Below are positions 9,385 to 17,474 of a stretch of DNA of 40,186 bases, piece after piece. The notes under the pieces were generated by a model that was not told where the DNA came from, made no database searches, and saw nothing but the letters and a program-made list of their open reading frames with translations. This stretch comes from an uncultured Lachnospiraceae bacterium. GTDB lineage: Bacteria > Bacillota > Clostridia > Lachnospirales > Lachnospiraceae. The position numbers and the translations under genes are program-made. The stretch covers positions 1-40,186 of the forward strand of contig CAJUDQ010000028.1 in NCBI GenBank assembly GCA_910585215.1. Reading direction: 5' to 3'. Each line of letters starts with the position of its first letter. Position 1 is the first letter of the stretch.

Positions 9385-10347
9385 ATGTTGGGAATACTGT
9401 TATCTATTTTGAAAATATTGGGCATAATTCTTCTGGCAGTGCTGGCGGTTGTTCTTCTGGCAGTGCTGGTGCTTTTGTTTGTGCCTGTCAGATATCGGAT
9501 TTCCGGAAAATGGAATACAGAAGAAAAAAAAATAGAGGGAAAGGTCACATGGCTGTTTCGACTGGTGCATATTTCAATGTCGGCAGATAAAAATGGACAG
9601 CAGATAGTTCCCAGAATTATGGGAATAAATTTAAAAAAAAGCAGGAAAAAAAAACAAAAGCCGAAAAAAGAGGAAAAGAACAAAAGAAAAAAAAGGAAAA
9701 AGAAAAAAGAAAAAAGTTTAAAGGAAGATAATCAAGGGGAAAACAATTCAGAGGAAAAGAATTTAAAGGAAGGATGGGAAAAGAAAGAAACGGAAAAAAA
9801 GGTGGAAAAACAAAAAGAAGAAGGCCAAGAGGAACGTATGGATAACAAAGAGAATACAGACTGGCAACAGGAGAAACAAAAGAGTATATTTCAGAAAATC
9901 TATGAGAAGATAATAAGTGTACTTTCTGCCATTTCCAAAATAGCACAGACATGGAAAAAGCTTTTGGAAAATTTGCAGGAATTACAGAAAAAAAAGGATA
10001 AAATTTTTGATTTTTTCTGTGAAAAAGAGGCTCTTGAAGCAAAGGATAAGACATTTAAGATTGTAAAGAAAACAATTCGTCATATCCGACCGCAAAAATT
10101 AAAGACATCTGTAAGGTTTGGAGTGGGAAATCCTGCGTATACCGGTCAGCTTTATGCGTTGCTGTGTCTGATGTATGGAATATATGGAAAAGATATAATA
10201 CTAGAGCCGGATTTTGAGCATACAATTTTAGAGGGGGAATTTCAGCTCAAGGGCAGAATAAGATTGATAAATCTGATATATTATATGATATATTTATATA
10301 GAATAAAAAAACTGAGAGAATTTATTGAACTGTTAAAAAATTTATAG
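9385..10347 (+). CDS. DUF2953 membrane protein (YtfI-like)
   Basis: 320-residue protein with one long N-terminal membrane helix (residues 5-33), the VPVRYRISG motif that opens DUF2953, and a conserved C-terminal half (RHIRPQKLKTSVRFGVGNPAYTG, then FEHTILEGEFQLKGRIRL). In Bacillus subtilis the DUF2953 gene ytfI sits beside ytfJ, and here the next gene is the YtfJ homologue, so an envelope or spore role is likely. The middle (about residues 80-155) is an extremely Lys/Glu-rich low-complexity linker coded by long A tracts, including A8 at 9633-9640 and A9 at 9646-9654. Confidence 0.85.
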   Translation: MLGILLSILKILGIILLAVLAVVLLAVLVLLFVPVRYRISGKWNTEEKKIEGKVTWLFRLVHISMSADKNGQQIVPRIMGINLKKSRKKKQKPKKEEKNKRKKRKKKKEKSLKEDNQGENNSEEKNLKEGWEKKETEKKVEKQKEEGQEERMDNKENTDWQQEKQKSIFQKIYEKIISVLSAISKIAQTWKKLLENLQELQKKKDKIFDFFCEKEALEAKDKTFKIVKKTIRHIRPQKLKTSVRFGVGNPAYTGQLYALLCLMYGIYGKDIILEPDFEHTILEGEFQLKGRIRLINLIYYMIYLYRIKKLREFIELLKNL

Positions 10348-10360
10348 TATGGAGGTTATT

Positions 10361-10783
10361 ATGGCAGAGAACAGTAAAAAGAACAATTTTGATACAACAG
10401 TGAAATCACTTTTTGAGGGAATGTCCGGTGTGCTTTCTACAAAAACAGTTGTCGGGGAGGCGGTAAATATTAATGATACCATTATTCTGCCTCTGGTAGA
10501 TGTATCCTTTGGCATGGGCGCAGGAGCAAGAAGCGGAAGCGAAAAGGAAAGTGCGTCGGGCGGTGCAGGAGTAAAGATGTCTCCAAGTGCAGTACTTGTG
10601 ATACATGGAGGAACAAGCAAGCTGGTAAATATTAAAAATCAGGATACCATCACAAAGGTACTTGATATGATTCCGGACCTTGTAGATAAATTCAAGAATA
10701 ACAGTCAGAAGGAAAAAGATGAAACAGGAATGACAGACCAAGAGATTATTGATGTGGCGACCAAGGATATTTCTGAGGAATAA
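10361..10783 (+). CDS. ytfJ: GerW/YtfJ family sporulation protein
   Basis: 140-residue protein with all YtfJ/GerW landmarks: SLFEGMSGVLSTKTVVGEAV, IILPLVDVSFGMGAGA, a Gly/Ser-rich stretch, then GGAGVKMSPSAVLVIHGG. In Bacillus subtilis GerW is a forespore protein needed for normal spore germination. GGAGG at 10351-10355 selects ATG 10361 over an in-frame start 12 bases upstream. It lies directly after the DUF2953 gene, as in Bacillus. Its presence implies a spore-forming lineage. Confidence 0.93.
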   Translation: MAENSKKNNFDTTVKSLFEGMSGVLSTKTVVGEAVNINDTIILPLVDVSFGMGAGARSGSEKESASGGAGVKMSPSAVLVIHGGTSKLVNIKNQDTITKVLDMIPDLVDKFKNNSQKEKDETGMTDQEIIDVATKDISEE

Positions 10784-10883
10784 CCTGCAATTAATGTACC
10801 GACATTGATTCAAGAGTCAGAAAAAGCATTTTGTTCTGTTTTTTGCATATACTAATAATAAGCTTATACTTTGGGAGTTTTAT

Positions 10884-11024
10884 GTGCAGAAAATATGCGG
10901 ATTTATTTTGTTTTGGATGGCTGTGGGAATGGTAATCGGAATGCAGCTTGAATGTAATTTCTTTGTTGTCTGTTTAATTCTTATTATGCTGGTTTTGGGT
11001 TTTAACCTGTTTTGCAGAAGATAA
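10884..11024 (+). CDS. Small two-helix membrane protein
   Basis: 46-residue reading frame with a GTG start, found by reading the 326-base gap after ytfJ. A GGGAG ribosome site at 10873-10877 lies 6 bases before the GTG. The product is almost wholly hydrophobic: one helix from residue 4 to about 18 (ICGFILFWMAVGMVIGM), a short turn (QLECN), a second helix (FFVVCLILIMLVLGFNLF) and a basic CRR end. I recall similar mini-proteins near ytfJ in Lachnospiraceae but cannot verify that here. No function is known. It is too short for most gene callers. Confidence 0.62.
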   Translation: MQKICGFILFWMAVGMVIGMQLECNFFVVCLILIMLVLGFNLFCRR

Positions 11025-11025
11025 A

Positions 11026-11053
11026 CAGGAAATTATAATCAGGAAATTATAAT
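11026..11053 (+). repeat. 14-base tandem duplication
   Basis: Two exact head-to-tail copies of CAGGAAATTATAAT, followed by the first three bases of a third, between the small membrane protein and the MetH reactivator. It looks like a simple slippage duplication; each copy carries a TATAAT-like ATTATAAT string. No other repeat is visible nearby. Confidence 0.75.
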
Positions 11054-11109
11054 CAGACAATAAATACAGGTCATAAATGTATGAATTGTATCATTAAAGG
11101 AGTATTATC

Positions 11110-11802
11110 ATGAATCGTATTACATTGACAGAGTTAAACTACATGGAATGTGCCAGATATCTTGGCTATGGAAAAAATGCTCCTGATGAAATGACAGAAA
11201 GACTTATGAGGGAGTGCGAATCTGAATTGTTGGATTGTGCAGTCCCTCGTTTTGTATACAAAATCTTTGACATTGACAGACAAAATGATAAAATAAAATT
11301 AGCCAAAACAGAGCTTTGCTTGACAGGGTCTTCCATAAAGGAGCATCTGACAGACTGTGATAAACTTATTCTGCTGTGTGGTACTTTGTCTGACAAAGTG
11401 GACAGGCTGATAAGGAAAACAGAGCTTTCGGATATGGCAAAAGCTCTGGTTATGGATGCAATGGCGGTTGTGGCTGTGGAACAGGTATGTGACAAGGCAG
11501 AGGAGCGTATCAGAGACGAGTATCTGTTAAATGATACGCATGCATATTTTACATGGCGTTTTGGCTTTGGTTACGGGGATTTGCCTCTTGAAGAAGAAAG
11601 AATGGCACTGAGACTTCTTGATGCAGATAAAAGAATCGGTGTTCATATAAATGACAGTTTGATTATGTTTCCAAGAAAAACAGTTGCATGTGTGATCGGT
11701 ATCAGCAGAGAAGAAATCAAATCCCGCAAAAAAAGCTGTGTGTCCTGTAATATGCGTGACAAGTGCAAATTCAGATTAAGAGGTGAACGGTGTGGATTTT
11801 AA
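11110..11802 (+). CDS. Stand-alone methionine synthase reactivation protein
   Basis: 230-residue homologue of the C-terminal activation domain of MetH, which in full-length enzymes binds AdoMet and helps restore inactive cob(II)alamin by reductive methylation. Landmarks are FTWRFGFGYGDLPLEEERMALRLLDADKRIGVHINDSLIMFPRKTVACVIGIS, read in pieces around residues 145-205. It ends in a cysteine motif not found in the Escherichia coli domain: C210-x2-C213-x5-C219-x8-C228. ATG 11110 follows AAAGGAGTATTATC. Its stop overlaps the MetH core gene that follows, which lacks this domain, so the two products together make a complete enzyme. Confidence 0.9.
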   Translation: MNRITLTELNYMECARYLGYGKNAPDEMTERLMRECESELLDCAVPRFVYKIFDIDRQNDKIKLAKTELCLTGSSIKEHLTDCDKLILLCGTLSDKVDRLIRKTELSDMAKALVMDAMAVVAVEQVCDKAEERIRDEYLLNDTHAYFTWRFGFGYGDLPLEEERMALRLLDADKRIGVHINDSLIMFPRKTVACVIGISREEIKSRKKSCVSCNMRDKCKFRLRGERCGF

Positions 11803-14209
11803 TACATTATTAAAAGAAAAGAACTATATATTATTAGACGGTGCAATGGGCACAATGCTTCAAAAAAGAGGCCTAAAGCTTGGAGGAATACCAGAGGAAC
11901 TCAATATTACTGCGCCTGATATAATAGAAGAAATACACAGGCTTTATATGGAAGCCGGTTCAGATATTATTTATACAAATACTTTTGGCGCAAACGGATA
12001 TAAGCTTTCTCATTCCCAATATAGTGTGAAAGAAATTATAAAAGCCGGAGTATCTATTGCAAAGCGGGTCTGCAAACACACATGTCTCGCAGCTCTTGAT
12101 ATCGGTCCTATCGGACAGCTTCTGGAACCTGCTGGAACACTGTCATTTGAAAGGGCTTATGAATATTATAAAGAAATGCTTCTTGCAGGAGAAGAGGCAG
12201 GTGCAGACCTTGTAGTATTTGAAACACAGACGGATTTGCTGGAATTAAAAGCAGCGGTGCTGGCTGCAAAAGAGAATACCAAGCTTCCGATTCTCTGTAC
12301 CATGACCTTTGAGGAAAATCAAAGAACTTTTACAGGAGTGTCTGTTTCGGCTATGGCGAAAACGCTGGAGGGGCTGGGAGTATCGGCAATTGGTGTAAAC
12401 TGTTCTCTGGGACCTGTGGAATTATATGATGTGGTAAAGGAAATGGCAGAGTGGACAAGTCTTCCTCTGATATTAAAAGCGAATGCAGGCCTGCCGGACC
12501 CTGTTACAAATGAATACAATATTTCTGCCGATGAATTTGCCATAGAATCTGCGAAATCTGCGGAACTTGGAGTAAAGTTTTTTGGAGGATGCTGTGGAAC
12601 AGATGAAGTTTTTGTAAAGAAGCTTGCACAGGTATTAAATACGGTAGATTTTCACACAGAACCAAGAGAGAGAAAAAGAACAGTCGTATGTTCTGCTTCG
12701 TGTACCGTTGAATTGAATGAACCAAGAGTAATTGGAGAGAGAATCAATCCGACAGGAAAAAAGAAATTTAAAGAAGCACTCTTGAATCAGGATATTGATT
12801 ATATTCTGGGACAGGCTGTGGAGCAGATAGATGCCGGAGCAGATATTCTGGATGTAAATGTAGGCTTGCCGGGAATTGATGAAAAGGAAATGATGGTAAC
12901 AGTATTAAAGGAACTTCAGGGAATTACAGATGTTCCTCTTCAGATTGATTCCACGATTCCGGAAGTGGTGGAGGCTGCTCTCAGGATATATAATGGAAAA
13001 CCGATTCTAAATTCTGTCAATGGGGAAGAAAAGTCTTTAAATACGATTCTCCCGCTGGCAAAGAAATACGGTGCATGTATTATAGGACTGACTTTAGATG
13101 AAAATGGAATACCGGATACCGCAGAAGGAAGGTTTAAAATAGCTGAAAAAATACTGCAAAGAGCACTGGAATATGGAATACCAAAAGAAGACGTCATTAT
13201 TGACTGTCTGACACTTACTGCAAGTGCGGAGCAAGATGGAGTAAAAGAGACATTGAAGGCACTTTCCAGAGTAACAAAAGAACTTGAATTAAAGACAGTG
13301 CTTGGAGTGTCTAATATTTCCTTTGGACTGCCAAACAGAGAACTGATTAATCATACCTTTCTTACAATGGCGCTGGAAAACGGGCTCACGCTTCCGATTA
13401 TGAATCCAAATATTGCTTCTATGATGGGCGCTTTTCGGGCATTTAAGCTTCTGGCAGGTTATGACAGAGACTCAAGAGATTTTGTGGCCAGCTATGCGGG
13501 TGTGGTGATGAAAACTTCCACTGTCAGCAAAGAACAGGATTCAAAAAAATCTTCTGTGATGGAGACAGCAGGAAATAATACAGAGGAAAAATTAAAAGCA
13601 GCTCTGGAAAATGGATTAAAGAGCGAAGGAGCCAAGTATACTTCTGTGCTGATAGAGGAAGAAAAGGTTGATTCTATGGAAATAATTAACTATATTTTAA
13701 TTCCTGCACTGGATAAAATAGGAGCTGATTTTGAAAAAGGAAAAATATTCCTTCCTCAGCTTATTTTATCGGCGGGAGTTGCCACAGCATGTTTTGATGT
13801 GATTAAAGATAAGATGCGACGGGATAACAGCGCTCCGGCTTCTAAAGGAAATATTGTTCTTGCAACCGTGAAGGGTGATATTCATGATATTGGAAAAAAT
13901 ATTGTAAAGGTACTTTTGGAAAATTATGGCTATCATGTGATAGATTTGGGAAAGGATGTAGATTATCAGAAGGTAGTAGATGCCGCAATTTCCTATAAAG
14001 CTGAGCTTGTGGGGCTTTCCGCACTGATGACAACTACTCTGGTATCTATGGAGGAAACGATAAAGCTTCTCAAAAAAAATCATGTGTCTGCAAAGATAGT
14101 GGTAGGCGGGGCGGTACTGACACCGGAATATGCCGAGCAGATAGGTGCGGATTTCTATGCAAAGGATGCGAGAGAGACTGTGGAAATTGCAAAAAAAGTA
14201 ATTGGATAA
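11792..14209 (+). CDS. metH: Cobalamin-dependent methionine synthase core (no activation domain)
   Basis: About 805 residues in MetH order. The homocysteine S-methyltransferase domain (1-290) has LLDGAMGTMLQ and the zinc-ligand Cys pair GGCCGT. The methyltetrahydrofolate-binding domain (about 310-570) has VIGERINPTGKK and ADILDVNVGLPGIDE. The cobalamin cap and binding domain (about 610-805) has the B12-ligand motif GDIHDIGKN and VGLSALMTTTL. The roughly 330-residue reactivation domain is absent and is supplied by the upstream gene. Two GTG starts are possible, at 11783 and 11792; AAGAGGTG ending at 11785 is correctly spaced for 11792. No B12 or SAM riboswitch is evident upstream of the pair. 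Confidence 0.93.
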   Translation: MDFNTLLKEKNYILLDGAMGTMLQKRGLKLGGIPEELNITAPDIIEEIHRLYMEAGSDIIYTNTFGANGYKLSHSQYSVKEIIKAGVSIAKRVCKHTCLAALDIGPIGQLLEPAGTLSFERAYEYYKEMLLAGEEAGADLVVFETQTDLLELKAAVLAAKENTKLPILCTMTFEENQRTFTGVSVSAMAKTLEGLGVSAIGVNCSLGPVELYDVVKEMAEWTSLPLILKANAGLPDPVTNEYNISADEFAIESAKSAELGVKFFGGCCGTDEVFVKKLAQVLNTVDFHTEPRERKRTVVCSASCTVELNEPRVIGERINPTGKKKFKEALLNQDIDYILGQAVEQIDAGADILDVNVGLPGIDEKEMMVTVLKELQGITDVPLQIDSTIPEVVEAALRIYNGKPILNSVNGEEKSLNTILPLAKKYGACIIGLTLDENGIPDTAEGRFKIAEKILQRALEYGIPKEDVIIDCLTLTASAEQDGVKETLKALSRVTKELELKTVLGVSNISFGLPNRELINHTFLTMALENGLTLPIMNPNIASMMGAFRAFKLLAGYDRDSRDFVASYAGVVMKTSTVSKEQDSKKSSVMETAGNNTEEKLKAALENGLKSEGAKYTSVLIEEEKVDSMEIINYILIPALDKIGADFEKGKIFLPQLILSAGVATACFDVIKDKMRRDNSAPASKGNIVLATVKGDIHDIGKNIVKVLLENYGYHVIDLGKDVDYQKVVDAAISYKAELVGLSALMTTTLVSMEETIKLLKKNHVSAKIVVGGAVLTPEYAEQIGADFYAKDARETVEIAKKVIG

Positions 14210-14274
14210 AATTGACAAAAAAATATTTTCCTCTGAAACGTCAGGTAAATAATTGGTCATTTTGCATAAAACCT

Positions 14275-14303
14275 TTGACTAAATTACAGAAATGATGTAG
14301 AAT
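14275..14303 (+). promoter_or_regulatory. Sigma-A-type promoter for the chemoreceptor
   Basis: TTGACT at 14275-14280 and TAGAAT at 14298-14303 with exact 17-base spacing, in the 219-base gap between metH and the chemoreceptor. The predicted transcript starts about 115 bases before the chemoreceptor ATG. No sigma-28 (motility) consensus is seen, so the receptor may be expressed apart from flagellar genes. Confidence 0.72.
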
Positions 14304-14428
14304 ATGATTAATCAAGAAAAGAAAGAATGGCAGTTTAAATTAAAAATTGCTGTAGAGGACGAAAATGAAGTTTTGACGGGTGGATGAAGAATAAGGGAGA
14401 TTGTGATGAAACCAAAAGGAGGAAAATC

Positions 14429-16933
14429 ATGAATATGCAGAAAAAAACGCCAAAACCAGAAAAAGAAAAAAAGGAGAAGATAAAAAAAGAAAAACCAGCA
14501 AAGGTAAAAAAAGTAAAGGTAAAAAAGGAAAAACCAGTAAAAGAAAAATCGGTAAAAGAAAAACCGGTAAAGGTAAAAGCAGCAAAAGAAAAGCAGAAGC
14601 CGGTAAAAGTAAAAAAGGAAAAAGCGCCGAAAAGCAGAACAAAGACTGAAAAAGTGACAAGAACTGCAAAAAATACTGGTAAAGTAAAACCGGCCAGGGC
14701 TAAAAATCCGAAGAAACAGAAAAAGACCAGCAATAAGGCTTCCTTTACAAGGAAAATGGGAGCCAAAATGATGGTAGTGATTCTTCCGGTTATTATGATT
14801 TCCATGACTGTTTTGACGGTTATCAGTGTTCAGTCCGGCAGCAAAAGCATCAACAGTGAGATTTCTTCAAGAATGGAAGCGGAGTTGCAGGTTCAGGATG
14901 ACCAGGTCAGCAGTTATTTCCGTCAGATTACAGATATTGCAGATATGTTGTCTAATGCTGTGCTTACCAGCTTTGACAGAGTTGATATTACTGCATATGA
15001 AAATCTGCTGAAAAAGGTGGTGGCAGATAATGATTTTGTTGTGTCAAGCGGAATATGGTTTGAACCTTATGTGTTTAATCTGGAGGAGAAGTACATAGGA
15101 CCTCTCGCAAGAAAGGACAATAATACTGTATATATCTCTACTCCTTACAGCGCAGAGGATACCAATTATACAAAACAGCAGTTTTATTCTATTGCACAGG
15201 CAGCGGCACAAGCAGAGGCACAGACAATTCTGACAGAAGCAATTTATGATATTACTCAGAATACTTTTAAAATAACGGCTGTTGTGCCATTGATTTGTGA
15301 TGGAACAACTCTCCTTGAAACAACAGAACCGGAGGTGACAATACAGGTAATACCAACAACAACCAATACAAACGCTTCAAGTGGTCTGGGAACAGAGACG
15401 CCTGAACCGGAGGATTATGTAGTAAAGAGAACAGGGTTTATTGGTTGTGTTACCATAGATGTAAAGCTTGATGATATCAAAGAGTTTATTGAATCCACTA
15501 CTGTCGGAGATAAAGGAAAGGCAACACTTCTCTCTGCTGAGGGAACTTATATGGCAGGAAGCAGCCAGAAAAATATTTCAAAAAGGCTTAAAATTACCAA
15601 AGAAGAAAATGAATCACTTGCAAAAGCAGGAGAGGAGATTGTAGCAAATCAAGATGGCAGGGTAAGCTATACAGAAGACGGTGAAAAATACAATATTTAT
15701 TATAGTACACTGAAAACAAATGGCTGGAAGGTTATGATTACAATTCCACAGTCGGAATTGACTGAATCTGTTGATAAAATGACAATTCTGATGATTCTTG
15801 TGTGTGTTGTTGCTGCCTGTGTAACAGCGGTAGTAGTGGCACTGGAGGTAAGTTCCATTATCAAGCGGATTAATACAGTAAAGAAATTTGCTGGAATACT
15901 TGCAGATGGAGATTTTACTACAGAACCAATCAAAGTAAAGACCAAAGATGAACTTGGAATTATGAGTGAATCATTAAATATCATGTATGCAAATAACAAA
16001 GAAGTAATTGAGAATATTGCAGAACATTCAGAACAGATTGATGATTCTAGCAAACGTCTGAATGAAGCAGCTCAGAGACTGACAGAACAGTTTAGGTCTA
16101 TTCAGAGTCATATGAATGAGGTAAATGAATCCATGTTGACAGCAAGCGCTGCGACAGAGCAGGTAAATGCTTCCACAGAAGAGGTTCTTTCAAATGTGAA
16201 TATGCTTGCAGGAGAAACCAAAAACAGCATGCATCAGGTATCTGAAATCAAGCAAAGAGCTGCTCAGGTAGGAGACAACAGCAGACAGGCATATAATTCA
16301 GCTACAGAGCTTTCTGTACAGTTTGAAGAAAAAATGCAGGTTACAATTGCAAATGCCAAGGTAGTAGAAAATATTGGTGAACTTGCTTCTGTAATTTCAG
16401 GAATTGCAGACCAGATAGATTTGCTTTCCTTAAATGCCTCTATTGAAGCGGCAAGAGCTGGTGAACAGGGAAAAGGCTTTGCTGTAGTGGCTACTGAAAT
16501 TGGAAAGCTGGCAAAGGAAACGACAGAAGCAGTTGACAGAATCCAGAATACTATTGTTGATGTACAGAGTGCGTTTGATGATTTGATTAATGCGTCTGAC
16601 GGAATTCTTGATTTTGTAAAAAATACAGTTACTCCTGATTATGACAAGTTTGTGGGAGTTGCAGAGCAATATGGCGAGGATGCTGAAAATATTGTAAAGC
16701 TGTCAAAAAATATTTCCGATATGTCAGGCAATATCAAGATGATTATGACAGAGGTATCTGGAGCAATTCAAAGTATCGCAGAAGCATCTCAGACGACAGC
16801 GGATATCAGCAGCGGAATTATGTCGGCAGTAGATGAAGTAACAGAGGATGTAAACGATATTTCAGGAATGTCTGAGGAAACTAGCAGTATTGCAGTAAAT
16901 TTGAATTCTGTGGTAGGAAAATTCAAATTGTAA
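14429..16933 (+). CDS. Methyl-accepting chemotaxis protein with lysine-rich N-terminal head
   Basis: 834-residue chemoreceptor. Residues 1-110 are a low-complexity cytosolic head with KPVKEK/KVKKEK-type repeats (41 Lys in the first 100 residues). They are followed by membrane helix 1 (114-134), an extracellular dCache-like sensor (about 135-450, with SSGIWFEPY and TTYM-type motifs), helix 2 (about 451-474), a HAMP domain and the coiled-coil signalling domain, whose hairpin tip reads IDLLSLNASIEAARAGEQGKGFAVVATEIGKLA (about 663-695). AAAAGGAGG before ATG 14429 chooses this start over one 45 bases upstream. The ligand cannot be inferred. Transcribed alone from its own promoter. Confidence 0.95.
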   Translation: MNMQKKTPKPEKEKKEKIKKEKPAKVKKVKVKKEKPVKEKSVKEKPVKVKAAKEKQKPVKVKKEKAPKSRTKTEKVTRTAKNTGKVKPARAKNPKKQKKTSNKASFTRKMGAKMMVVILPVIMISMTVLTVISVQSGSKSINSEISSRMEAELQVQDDQVSSYFRQITDIADMLSNAVLTSFDRVDITAYENLLKKVVADNDFVVSSGIWFEPYVFNLEEKYIGPLARKDNNTVYISTPYSAEDTNYTKQQFYSIAQAAAQAEAQTILTEAIYDITQNTFKITAVVPLICDGTTLLETTEPEVTIQVIPTTTNTNASSGLGTETPEPEDYVVKRTGFIGCVTIDVKLDDIKEFIESTTVGDKGKATLLSAEGTYMAGSSQKNISKRLKITKEENESLAKAGEEIVANQDGRVSYTEDGEKYNIYYSTLKTNGWKVMITIPQSELTESVDKMTILMILVCVVAACVTAVVVALEVSSIIKRINTVKKFAGILADGDFTTEPIKVKTKDELGIMSESLNIMYANNKEVIENIAEHSEQIDDSSKRLNEAAQRLTEQFRSIQSHMNEVNESMLTASAATEQVNASTEEVLSNVNMLAGETKNSMHQVSEIKQRAAQVGDNSRQAYNSATELSVQFEEKMQVTIANAKVVENIGELASVISGIADQIDLLSLNASIEAARAGEQGKGFAVVATEIGKLAKETTEAVDRIQNTIVDVQSAFDDLINASDGILDFVKNTVTPDYDKFVGVAEQYGEDAENIVKLSKNISDMSGNIKMIMTEVSGAIQSIAEASQTTADISSGIMSAVDEVTEDVNDISGMSEETSSIAVNLNSVVGKFKL

Positions 16934-17007
16934 ATGAAAGATTGCAAATCATAATATTGTAAATAGAATACTGTAAATGATGGAAATCATAAATTTTTAA
17001 GCAAAAC

Positions 17008-17035
17008 AAAAAGAGCATCCGATGATGCTCTTTTT
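17008..17035. terminator. Bidirectional intrinsic terminator
   Basis: Perfect stem AAAAAGAGCATC (17008-17019) / GATGCTCTTTTT (17024-17035) with a four-base CGAT loop. T runs occur on both strands because the stem is flanked by A and T tracts. It ends the chemoreceptor transcript and, on the other strand, the rpmB transcript. Confidence 0.92.
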
Positions 17036-17083
17036 CGTTTTTTGTCAAACAAATCTGTTTTGTATCTTTCGCCTGTTTTGTAA

Positions 17084-17269
17084 TTAAGCTCTTTCAACAA
17101 ATCCTGCCCTCAGGCATCTGGTACAAACGTTCATTTTTCGAGAATTTCCATTTACATTCACCTTTACAGATTTTACATTTGATTTCCAGATTCTGTTTGA
17201 TTTTCTATTAGAATGGCTCACATTATTACCAAAGTGAGCAGCTTTGCTGCAAATCGCACATTTTGCCAT
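17084..17269 (-). CDS. rpmB: 50S ribosomal protein L28
   Basis: 61-residue L28 with the normal length and sequence (MAKCAICSKAAHFGNNVSHSN). It is a zinc-ribbon-type form: CAIC at the start and CTRC near residue 49 supply the four cysteines. AAGGAGGTGTAGATT precedes the ATG. It is divergent from the Asp23-like gene and fakA, the arrangement seen in many Firmicutes. Confidence 0.97.
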   Translation of the reverse strand: MAKCAICSKAAHFGNNVSHSNRKSNRIWKSNVKSVKVNVNGNSRKMNVCTRCLRAGFVERA

Positions 17270-17298
17270 AATCTACACCTCCTTGCATAAGCGTAACT

Positions 17299-17342
17299 GG
17301 TCATGGGGCAATCAACACAGGTGCTGACCGCATGACATGACC
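17299..17342 (-). other. Hairpin-forming 5' leader of rpmB
   Basis: The rpmB 5' untranslated region (about 80 nt from its predicted promoter) can fold. GGTCATG (RNA 5' arm, 17336-17342) pairs perfectly with CATGACC (17299-17305), enclosing a smaller stem of GGTCAGCA against TGTTGATT-type sequence. The structure ends about 15 nt before the ribosome-binding site. It could be an autoregulatory r-protein leader or simply a stable 5' end; this is inference from pairing only. Confidence 0.45.
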
Positions 17343-17354
17343 GCAACAAATGGT

Positions 17355-17383
17355 ATTTTATCAGAATTGGACATATTTTGCAA
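17355..17383 (-). promoter_or_regulatory. Sigma-A-type promoter for rpmB
   Basis: On the minus strand TTGCAA (17383-17378), a 17-base spacer and TAAAAT (17360-17355) point toward rpmB. The promoter is back to back with the Asp23-like gene promoter, with 28 bases between the two -35 boxes. Confidence 0.7.
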
Positions 17384-17411
17384 GCATTTTTAAGAATTTT
17401 ATTGAAATTCT

Positions 17412-17440
17412 TTGCAATTTATCAGGCTTAGTGGTATACT
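17412..17440 (+). promoter_or_regulatory. Sigma-A-type promoter for the Asp23-like gene and fakA
   Basis: TTGCAA at 17412-17417, exactly 17 bases, then TATACT at 17435-17440. The ribosome site and ATG of the Asp23/Gls24-like gene follow within 35 bases, giving a short leader. Confidence 0.75.
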
Positions 17441-17474
17441 AATAAAAAATAAGGCTATAAAAGGAGGATTTGGC

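Noticed and set aside
9617..10054. Minus-strand open frame opposite the DUF2953 linker
   Set aside because: Phe/Leu/Pro low-complexity product generated by A-rich coding on the plus strand; no start signal.
11025..11109. Cobalamin or SAM riboswitch before the methionine synthase genes
   Set aside because: Only 85 bases between the small gene and the reactivator, with no B12-box or S-box sequence.
14440..14640. Repetitive DNA considered as a CRISPR-like or tandem-repeat array
   Set aside because: Repeats are short codon-level KPVK/KEK variants in frame, with no uniform repeat and spacer lengths; they are protein repeats.
14335..14805. Minus-strand open frame rich in Phe, opposite the chemoreceptor head
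   Set aside because: It is the mirror of the lysine-rich repeat (AAA codons read as TTT), has low complexity, and has no ribosome site.
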